A DNA stretch of 20,212 nucleotides, taken from assembly GCA_034698045.1 (NCBI GenBank), contig JAQGAU010001258.1, forward strand, positions 1 to 20,212, given 5' to 3'. A program made the position numbers and the translations under genes. Position 1 is the first letter of the stretch; each line of letters opens with the position of its first letter. The DNA comes from Paramacrobiotus richtersi (Eukaryota; Tardigrada; Eutardigrada; Parachela; Macrobiotidae). Under the pieces are notes generated by a model. It was not told where the DNA came from. It was given only the letters and a program-made list of their open reading frames with translations, and did no database searches. Shown piece after piece: positions 9,116 to 17,383 of the stretch.

Positions 9116-10743
9116 CATCCGACTCTGTGCTTGAACCCTTGATTAGCAGAGTTACCATGATATAAGAACGTAGTAACTGTCTAAATATCAATTTCGAGGT
9201 TCGTCAAAGATCTGCTGACCGTTTGTTTGTCGCGACAACAACTTTTTCAAAAACACAATGTGGCAATCTCTTGAGAGGTATATATTGCGGACAAAAAGAC
9301 ATCTTTGAAGTGTTGAACCATCGTGATAACAGATACTATAAAGTGGGTATCCGATAATTTTACTCAAGGACAGTGGAAGACATTTCATGCATGCCATTTA
9401 ACGAGCAAGTAACACAGTTTTGCCTGCTTATACTTCATAGGTATGCACTGCAGCTTTATCGTAAGTACCTTAATAAATCAAAAGTTTCGCATTATTTATG
9501 CATTATGTAGACGTATCAGATGACTTTCACTGCTAACATAAATAGATATATTCCGAGAAACTGCTCAATAAAGTAAAGTAATATTCAGCAGTTTAGGGAT
9601 ATAAAAGCAAGGATTTATGGAATTGGCTCGTTATCTATATACAGCGTATAGCGTTTTTCAATGATTGATTTGAAAATGACAACAAAGGGGAATTCAGCTG
9701 ACCTTCATTTACCAAGAAGTTCCACGAACAGTACCATTGGAATGATTTTTTTACTTCCTGATTTTAAAGCCTCGCCTTCGCACGTGGTAGAGTCTAAGAG
9801 TTGTCACAATCCGTATAAACACAGATACTTTTGCGATCAAAAGACAAGGCTTATTCAGTATCGTGCGAAACGGCTGTGGCACACAAATTGTTTTGGTAAA
9901 CATATATGTATCGTCAAAGCACTAAATCCAGAAGGGCGTTTACTTAGTTATGTATCTGGTCTGGTTTTTATGAACGTGGATTAATCGACCGGAGCGGAGC
10001 GAAGGTCTTCTATGCTCAGGTCTAACGCAGTTTGTTCTGTTACGGAAGTCCGGGAAGTGCACTGTATTGCGTTCGCCGACGATCAATTTGCCACAGGCAC
10101 AACAGCGACGCCCTCGCCTTGTATCTCACAAAAGCGCTTTATGGTGGCGAGTTTACTGCCCAAGAATCCAAAGAAGGACTTGGGATTCCTGGCAAAACGC
10201 CGGTCTGCGTGCAGAAAACTAGCTTTTATGGCTTCTTTTCAGGAATACGTGAGCTTTTACAGTCAATTCATCCTGATAAGCATCCACCGCTGGACCTCGG
10301 TATATGCACTTTATGGATTTCATTACAGACTACAGTACATCAGCGATGTATAGCATAACACAATATGAAATCAGCTCCAGACAGCCCATATGCGCCGCGT
10401 TGGTAACCGGCGATCGCAAATTAACAAAAATTTCGATTACATGCCATAAAATTGTCTAGTGGTGGGGTGTCTAATCCACTAGCCCTTGAGTGCCACTTGT
10501 TGGCTTGGCTACTGATGAATAAACTCAAACTCAAAACTCGCAATACAGCTTTTTGCAATATGAAAATAAAGCTGGTGCAATAAAATAACGCGCCCATTGA
10601 AAGGTTCCGTGATAGACGAGAAAACGAACAACCTGTACACAAGCGCTGCAGCAGCCAGCAGGTATCACGGATATTGACTGTAAAGTTAATTAAAGTTCTG
10701 TTACCTAATGTGTTGCCTTCTGTTCGTAATATTACAGTGCAGT
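9116..10743. other. Interval without a supported gene
   Basis: No gene is supported. The stretch 10012-10358 is open in two plus-strand frames at once and is somewhat GC-richer. One frame contains IAFADDQF, superficially like a reverse-transcriptase FADD box, but no other RT block is present. The end of the interval is the 3' flank of the minus-strand receptor gene; no AATAAA was seen there on the minus strand. Confidence 0.4.
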
Positions 10744-12162
10744 CTAGTATGGTTTAGTGGAAACCGCTTTTGAATTGTGCTCTCCCGTGCGGTCAGCAGT
10801 CGAAATACTAGGTTTCACACTACGTCCACGAATTCCGTGCCCAAAGCATCGCACCAGTCTCCGCAACGCGTTCTTCATCTCCGGACTGCCCCAGTTGAAC
10901 AAAAACGGGTTAATGGCCGACAAGCAGTACGCCATCCAGTACGTAATGGTGAAAAAGTCAAAGTTGTAATAGCCGGTACTCATCGACAGTGCCTCATAGC
11001 AGAAGTATGGTGCCCACATGATGATCAGCGCCGCCAGCAGCAAAGACAGCAGAAAGTATATCTGTCGGTCCTTCTGCACCCGGGCAATTTCCCTGGCAAC
11101 CGGGATCACGGCCGTATGATCTTGAGTTTTGCCGCGGAACAGGCCTTTGCGGCGGATTTGAAAGGTTGTTGCACAGTATGCCAGGACGGTCAGGATAGTC
11201 GGTGTCCAGAAGACAACGGCGATGACGTAAAACGGGCTGGCGTATCTTGGAGTTATGAACGGATCCCAGTAGCAATCCTTTGGACTTTCATTAATACCGA
11301 TATGATGTCTGTAATTAATGTTGTGAGAGACGGTAGACAAAGTTATCAAAGACGGTAGAATTTTTTTGATATTAAACGGTGCATATTATAATTATAAGCA
11401 GCCGTTTTGATGCTTTGACCGTAGGAAAGTATCATCGATTATTAAAGCTTGCGTTAGTAAAGTCTAGCTAGGCTACAGCCAAGATTGACTGACATTTTTA
11501 TTTTATTATTAATTCAACTGAGTTAGTTTACAATTACCGGCCCGTCTACGAGTAGTGCACAGGGAGAACTAACACTGTAAACTAATACCGGTAACACTTG
11601 ATTGCTACGATTGATTATTACTCGTATAACGCCCGGTAAGTTAAGCAAAGTGAGCTTGCCTGTAATAAGACAGCGACGGAACAATAAGAACATTGCTCAA
11701 CGTCCACACGCCCACAATGGCAACAAAGCTCTTTGCTCGATGATGGAATCTTCTATACGAAACCGGAAAGGTCACGGCCCAAAGTCTATCCAGTGAAATG
11801 ATCGCCAATGTCTGCAGCGTCAGGGAGGTGCTCAGGAAATCAAAATACAGCCACGCGGAACACAAATCGTAGCTCAGTGGCCAGTATTTGTAGTACGTGT
11901 AGATGCCGTAGTAAGTCATGCCCATTGTGCCGACCAGAAAGTCCGACACAGCCAGATTGATAAGGTAGTAGTTGAACGGAGTGCGCGCGTGCCGGTCTAG
12001 GATGAACGCACAGATCACCATGAAGTTGGCCAAGATAGCCACGGTAGTGATGATGCTGATGAGGGTCAGTTCCCACCAGGGAGAGACCTCGGGGTCAGCG
12101 GGAAAAGTGGTGTTGCCGTCTGTGCCATTGTCGGTAGCCATATCGATGACTTCGGATGTCAA
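10744..12162 (-). CDS. Aminergic-type G-protein-coupled receptor (muscarinic/histamine H3-like), two exons
   Basis: A seven-helix rhodopsin-family receptor that should sit in the plasma membrane and signal through G proteins. Exon 1 is 12162-11660 and exon 2 is 11308-10744; joined, they encode 355 residues. Landmarks: N-glycosylation sites N12 and N17; N46 (TM1); LAVSD with D74 (TM2); C101 and the amine-binding-type D108 seven residues later (TM3); D125-R126-L127 in place of DRY; W153 (TM4); C180 in loop 2, partner for C101; P204 and Y212 (TM5); W266-A-P-Y269 (TM6); W292, Y295 and N301-P302 (TM7, ending NPFLF rather than NPxxY). The third inner loop is short, about 30 residues, and the C-tail is about 45. 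D108, Y269, W292 and Y295 are features shared by muscarinic and histamine H3/H4 receptors, so an amine or acetylcholine-like ligand is likely, but muscarinic Asn6.52 is Phe here (PYF), so the ligand is unknown. The intron appears to use a GC donor. Confidence 0.85.
11309..11659 (-). other. GC-AG intron of the receptor gene
   Basis: On the minus strand exon 1 ends TATTACAG|GCAAGC and exon 2 follows AATTACAG|ACATCA. The break is in phase 2 (AG plus A gives Arg168), and the joined protein runs smoothly from TM4 into the loop-2 cysteine. CAG|GCAAG is the usual context of the minor GC-AG intron class. No GT in a suitable phase lies between TM4 and the in-frame stop just after the break. Confidence 0.65.
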
Positions 12163-12247
12163 ACAACGTTAATGAGCTAGACAGTTGCTGATACGGCAGC
12201 TGAGCCTATCGGGGGGAAACGTCGGACAGGGCGCTTACTGCGAGGCC

Positions 12248-12255
12248 ATTTATAG
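12248..12255 (-). promoter_or_regulatory. TATA box upstream of the receptor gene
   Basis: On the minus strand the sequence GCACTATAAATGGCC lies about 87-93 bp before the ATG at 12162. A start site some 25-30 bp downstream, near 12222, would leave a 5' UTR of about 60 bases, and an in-frame TAG in that leader supports ATG 12162 as the start. Confidence 0.4.
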
Positions 12256-12259
12256 TGCA

Positions 12260-13560
12260 TCATAATACGCTTACTGCCGCTATTGACGTCGCAACGTGTA
12301 CCTCGTGGTGGCTTCAAGGATTAGAACGCGCAGGCGTGCAGGATGGTCCTGTGCAGGTATTTTCTTTCGCAAACCCCTTAACCTGGATTACGGGAAAAGA
12401 TTCAATAAATCGTTAGAGAAATCCGAATGTTTTGCAACAGGGAACTTGTCTCATATTACTGGGTGCGCACGAATTGATAATAATACTGTGTTTGACTCCT
12501 ATCTCGTTACATTTTCGAAAACAATTTTGTTAGTGGATTGTCATTTCTGGAGCTGAAAGAACAGGCGGAGGCCGATACGAGCCACGAGGTATAAACTCAT
12601 TGTTGCTGCAGACGCGAATCGTTTCCGATTTCTCAGTCTTTGTTCACATTGTTTGCTGCATGTAATGATAGCACCACGTCGTTCAGCGGATCCTTTTTGA
12701 AATGCTAGATTGATAACAATATTATCGACAGGCACTGGAACTCCCCCATTTCCTGCCTTTTGAAAATACAGACGTTCGTCACCAGCACATACTTCGAATG
12801 TCGTCAGACGTTGGCATAGAAGTGTGCGAAGACTGACAGTAATAAGAAGCCGAACTGTATTTATTTAGTACAGTACAATACATTACTTTGTCTGGAGTAC
12901 GTAATATACACAATGATTTTGTCGAGAGGTCATTCCTCTAAGCGATCAAGTGGAGAAGATCTTCCTGTATTGTAGTAATTGTTCACATGGTCATCTCATG
13001 AATACTCTGTGTTCCTACGTTTAAAGTGAATCTGGCTTTCCAGAGTTATTGCAGTATGTATGGTCATCACGAAAAGGTCAAAGATGATACTAATTCTTAC
13101 GTACGATACCGGAAAAGAAATTTACGATGCAGCAGTTGCAAAATGATTAGCGGCCAACAACAAACGGTCGGTTAAGATATTTTCCTGCCAACAAATTCTA
13201 TGTCGAAACTATGAGAAGTTCACGAAGACGAGGCCACATAGAGCAGGACTAGATACTGACTTGTGATTTCTATCCTATAAGTGTTGTTATACGAGTCGAC
13301 AGACGCACCGTACTAGCAAAAGTTACAACAGGCCATTTGCGCGATTTATTGTTGTTAGAAAAGGAAGCCTGATGGTTACACTTACGATATTCAAGGGTTA
13401 CATTAAGGGTTTGAATCGTTTGATTATCATGATCTCGTCAGTTCTAAGACTGACAACAAACGTCATGTCTTTGTAAGTTCGTTGGATCTCCGCAGGAAGT
13501 TCGCTTTAGTGTGCGCACTGCTGTCTTTGAGATTCACTTTTATGAAACCTCGCCTGTGAT
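12260..13560. other. Intergenic region upstream of the receptor gene
   Basis: About 1.3 kb without a supported gene on either strand. Short frames at 12296-12556 (plus) and 12541-12735 (minus) have no splice or composition support. It is likely to hold upstream regulatory DNA of the receptor, but no recognisable site stands out. Confidence 0.4.
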
Positions 13561-13567
13561 CATTTGT

Positions 13568-14103
13568 TTACCTGATGTATGTATACCTGAAATGTGAATG
13601 TTCGACAACACTGGTTTCCGCTGCTCTTTCATGTTTTTGATGCGCAGATGGAATTACACTTCCAAGAAGCTTTACATCCACGTAATATAGGCTATCATTC
13701 AGCGGTTTTAAACGCAGGTTGATTTTCAATACAGGGAACAGTACTTGCCGATATTCTATATCCTTTATTTTTTTTTTCAATTTATAATGCAACTGAGAGA
13801 TCATGCGTGGTAACCTGCGCGCTACATTCCGTCCCACGCTAATTGGGACAAAATTACAGCGTTTTTTTCTGGAGCTTCTTTTTCCTGTCTTAATTCCTTT
13901 GCTTTGACTGAATAACCAAGCAAAACGTACACTGTGCTCGCTGTTGTGAGACCGCCAAGATTCTGAATCGCCAGAGTTAGCTGCTACTGCAACCGCGGAT
14001 CCCTGACATTACCAATGACGTTCTCCACATATCCGACCTCAAAGAACCGCCGCCGACAGTGCAGATGCGGTCCGTGCGTCATAATCAATAACAAGGCCGC
14101 CAG
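13568..14103 (-). pseudogene. Possible decayed coding region
   Basis: On the minus strand the frame from 14103 to 13822 runs 94 codons with one in-frame TAG at 13986-13984. It reads through HGPHLHCRRRFFEVGYVENV before the stop and LTLAIQNLGGLTTASTVYVL after it. A second frame, 13837-13568, overlaps its end and continues for about 89 codons, as if after a frameshift. Together they could be a broken gene of about 180 codons. Against this, a shorter plus-strand frame at 13975-14107 is also credible, and one stop in 94 codons could be chance. The family is not recognised. Confidence 0.2.
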
Positions 14104-14107
14104 CTAA
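13975..14107 (+). CDS. Alternative reading: short cysteine-rich terminal exon
   Basis: After an acceptor-like ATCGCCAG the plus strand is open in phase 2 for 43 codons to TAA at 14105-14107. Third positions are mostly G or C. The peptide has cysteines in the patterns SCYCN and QCRCGPCV, separated by a Ser/Thr/Pro-rich stretch and a basic run KNRRR. AATAAA follows at about 14186. No upstream exon was found. It overlaps the minus-strand candidate at 13568-14103, and at most one of the two is likely to be real. Confidence 0.22.
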
Positions 14108-14565
14108 GCGGCGCGTATTGTGCACGCATAAAATACATAATACTGACGGATGGATCACCAAGAAATGATAGCCTAGTATCATCCCAATAAAACTGCATGT
14201 ATCAGTAGTTTCTTGTCTGCTGCGTCAGGGAGCTATGCTCCGTTGTAGTAGGACAATAAACCCTTATTATTATCAAGGCTTTTGCTTTGAAGCATGTTAA
14301 GAAACACTTTGCTGGTATGATCGACGGAAACATGTTAACAGACGCTCGCGTCTCTGCCGAAAAACTCATCTACTAATACCGGAATTCACTGTTGTACAGC
14401 AGTAAACCAAGAATGCATACGGTAGAATACAAAAATTTAGTAATTGTATTCGGAAAAGACACGTAAATTTGTGATCATAAGCAGCCACAATGCGCACCAT
14501 CTAATATCTCCAACAAGCAGAACAAAAGACTAGTTTCATGCCGCTAGCTGTATCGTGGAAATTGC
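14108..14565. other. Intergenic interval
   Basis: No coding signal on either strand. Two AATAAA hexamers on the plus strand, near 14186 and 14250, could end a plus-strand transcript if the short exon before them is real. This stretch also contains the 3' flank of the minus-strand gene that stops at 14566. Confidence 0.4.
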
Positions 14566-17179
14566 CTATGGAGCCTTAATTGTGTTGGTATTTCCCAGTC
14601 CCTCCTTGACGGCCAGTCGGTTGTCGGTAAAGGGTGCGCTGATGTCGCGGATCACAAAATAATTGGAACCTTCATACGGCTCATTATGTAAGAGCCAGCG
14701 ATCGCCAATGTACAGGTCCTGTACTTTTATGCTACCTGCAACCAGTAAACATTACTGAATGTCGAAACATCGTTGATTATCAACAGCTGCAGATTGGTTA
14801 TACTGATTGTGAGCGGTTGCTGGTTATACAGTGGTCAGTACAAACATTTCTTCTACCAGGTTCACGAATTGTTTACGCTTCTGATATTCATTTTGATGTT
14901 AGATCAACACCCTCCATCTACGCAGTTAAGTTAGTTACGCAGATAAATGACGATGAAACTTATGGTCCTTACTGGCTTCGATGAGGGGTGGGGGCGTTGG
15001 CGGGTCCGTTAATGGAGCATCTGTAGGAGCTGCGGTCGGTGCCGGTGTCGTCGTCTTGTGTTTGTGGTAATGCTTGTCGAAGCAGGAGAAAAAGTCCCCG
15101 CATTCATAATCGTCATCATCATCGTCGTCGTGGCGGTCATGTCGCGATCGACGAGAATCCGATCGGTCGCGATCGTGCTTGCAGTCGGAATCATGCGTAT
15201 GCCTGAATCCTTTACGACTAAAGAGAATAATCACACTCACCTCAGAACCAGGATGTACTGTAATTTTACGTACCTTTACGAATGTCTGAGTTTTTGAATT
15301 GCACCTGGATTGTTTTGCATAACAAAAGTATCTGTATTTTCAGTAAATCACTCTACCAATCTGGAAAAACTTTGATATGGAGATACACTAGAAAAAGTGA
15401 ATCTATATCGTAAACACAAAATGTTGTCGTTTTACTGGTATTATTTCATTGGAAAATATACGAAATTGTACAAGGGAATTCAAGTATACCGTAATTCCGT
15501 GTTAGATAAAAGTTCATAACATGCAAATTTAATTTACAAATACGTTCCATACTAGCACGTAGGTTAATTAACGTTATTAATACGTGAAATTACGTATTAC
15601 CTACTAGCTGCACATAACTGACGTAAGTATGCTACCAGAACATAAATTATGTAACCTTGTTTATGTGAATCTATGCAGACAGTTTTCTAGGAGATCACAC
15701 CGATCGTTAATTTTGTTATCTATTCAGATGTTGCCTTACCGGGAACGGCGATAGTCCCTGTCAAAATCCCTATAGAAATCTCTGTCCAGGTCCCTGTCGC
15801 GTGGATCCCGTTGCTCATCCATAAGAAACCGGAAATCATCGAGACTTGGTCGCCTGATTGGAACAGCGTGCCATTCTAAACACAACAATCGTATTTCGAA
15901 AGGTCACATCGTTCCAAACCTGAAAGGCGGCATAAACTGCGTTCCGTTCATCGAGTGGTTGTAGCGTAGCCGGTGATCGGACGGGTGTCGGGACCCGTGT
16001 CCGCTGACTTCACGGTCATAGTCGCTGCCGAGTGGCCTTGCTGTTGTTTTGTAAATTAACGTAAACGTTGTCTGAAAATAATACCCACTAGTAGCATAAT
16101 TATAGTGACATGCAACATTTATTCCGCTGCGGACTATATATAACAATTAATCAGTCTGATGAAAAACTCCATAATACGTCTATTGTACCGATAGGAGTAT
16201 GCGCTAAGCACTTATGCACAAGTTATGAAAGATTACAAGTTATTAAAGAACATGAAAACTTACTAATATTAACGGAATACAGTGGAAAAGTGAATTCATT
16301 GCCATCATGTGATGAATTACGCGAAGAAAAACTCACAGTTAGAATCTTACAGAAAGAAAATAACGTGTACAATTCCCTTCGAGAGAGCTGAAAGTAGTTA
16401 CTAGCATTCGTTAGCATATGTTTCAGTGTCGTGTGGTAACAAACTGCTTTTTGTGATTAAGATTTACGGGATTCATGTAACCACTTGCCCTGGTTTGCAT
16501 AATCCGCCCGAGTAAGCTGTGCGCGCGGCTTACGTACAGGAACGGTATGGAATTGTGGTGTTGGGTAAACAACCTGATACGGTACCTTTACTGACTGTGA
16601 GCGCTTGCATAAGTTGGAAAAAACCCTTATTACAACATCAAAATTTGTTTGGTCATGGACTCATGATAAACTACATAACTGTCTGATGGGTCATTGTTAA
16701 GTTCTAATGCCTTTCACATAATCGAGGGCGTTGTTGAAGCAGTTACAAAACTGTTGTTCCCGAATCCCGACAAAGATCTCGTACTGGTATAAGCCCACGG
16801 CCGTCAGGGGGCCGGCCGTAAGGTAGACGAAGATTACAATCACGTAACACCGGGCGGTTGCGATAAACGGCACGGCAGTGGCCCGCAACTTCGGCGGCTG
16901 ATGAGAACGCTTGATTTCCATTCCGGCGCTTACCACACTTTATGGCTTATCTGTTTTGAATTTACCAGCGTTGAAAACTGACTTGCTGATAACCAGACTT
17001 CTAATCTGCACGTCATTATTGATCCATTGTCAACACTCAAAAGTCAAAAGTAGCATCCATACCGAGGGCATTAATTTTGCAAAAATGAGCACTAGCGGCA
17101 CGAGTATATCGAACAGGGGGCCGTGCTCCAGACAATGGCCGTGAAATATGTTGCAACCGCCCAGTACCGTCGTTACCAT
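14566..17179 (-). CDS. Novel two-helix membrane protein with long Asp/Arg/His-rich tail, six exons
   Basis: Six exons join in phase on the minus strand: 17179-17063, 16897-16718, 16071-15920, 15853-15740, 15217-14973 and 14735-14566. All junctions are GT-AG, and together they give 978 bases, 325 residues and stop. Residues about 21-37 (LFDILVPLVLIFAKLM) and 50-74 (around CYVIVIFVYLTAGPLTAVGL) are predicted membrane segments, with C9 and C16 before the first. Residues 115-145 are polar. Residues 163-240 are dominated by Asp, Arg and His: DRDLDRDFYRDFDRDYRRS, a run of seven Asp near 218-224, and ECGDFFSCF. Residues 244-265 are Thr/Pro-rich, and the last exon (SIKVQDLYIGDRWLLHNEPY onward) looks like a compact fold. 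The four downstream exons are well supported. The first junction is less certain: translation could instead start at ATG 16921 inside exon 2, giving 294 residues. I do not recognise the family. The charged tail could bind metal ions or be unstructured; that is inference. Confidence 0.6.
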
Positions 17180-17232
17180 CGCCGCCCCAAGGGCTGAGCC
17201 CGCGGTGCCAGTAAAAACTGATAAAGACTGCT

Positions 17233-17241
17233 GTTTTATAT
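17233..17241 (-). promoter_or_regulatory. TATA box of the minus-strand membrane-protein gene
   Basis: Read on the minus strand, GATATAAAACAGCAG lies about 55-60 bp upstream of the proposed ATG at 17179. TATCAGTTTTT, containing the TCAGT initiator pattern known from arthropods, follows some 20 bp later. This arrangement supports a short leader and a first exon beginning close to 17215. Confidence 0.45.
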
Positions 17242-17254
17242 CAAGCCGCTTGAT
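17240..17254. promoter_or_regulatory. Perfect dyad ATCAAGC-C-GCTTGAT between divergent genes
   Basis: Seven-base arms around one central base lie between the minus-strand TATA box and the plus-strand DHDH leader, with a further half-site CTTGAAG at 17259. A dimeric transcription factor site is a natural reading, but the factor is not known. Confidence 0.35.
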
Positions 17255-17383
17255 TGGCTTGAAGATTTAAAGAGTGGGAATTTGTGGAGCTCTTTGGCAG
17301 TGAAATCCCCGAACATCCATCGAGTTTTGTACATTTGTAATTGTGTGATCCCCAGCGAACTCTTTGACCGTGGGGATTGAAAA

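Noticed and set aside
10012-10358. Possible reverse-transcriptase remnant: one frame contains IAFADDQF, like the catalytic FADD box
   Set aside because: No other RT motif is found near it, the neighbouring frame is equally open, and no element ends are visible. A four-residue match is expected by chance.
14935-14972. Stop codon at 14935 as the end of the membrane-protein gene, giving the tail KDHKFHRHLSA
   Set aside because: A perfect GTAAGG donor at 14972 lies just before it, and joining to the exon at 14735 keeps the phase and adds a coherent C-terminal segment. The read-through tail is better seen as intron, though an alternative isoform is possible.
16110-16391. A 93-residue plus-strand ORF inside an intron of the minus-strand membrane-protein gene
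   Set aside because: Composition is as A/T-rich as intron, no known motif is seen, and the exons on the opposite strand fit well around it.
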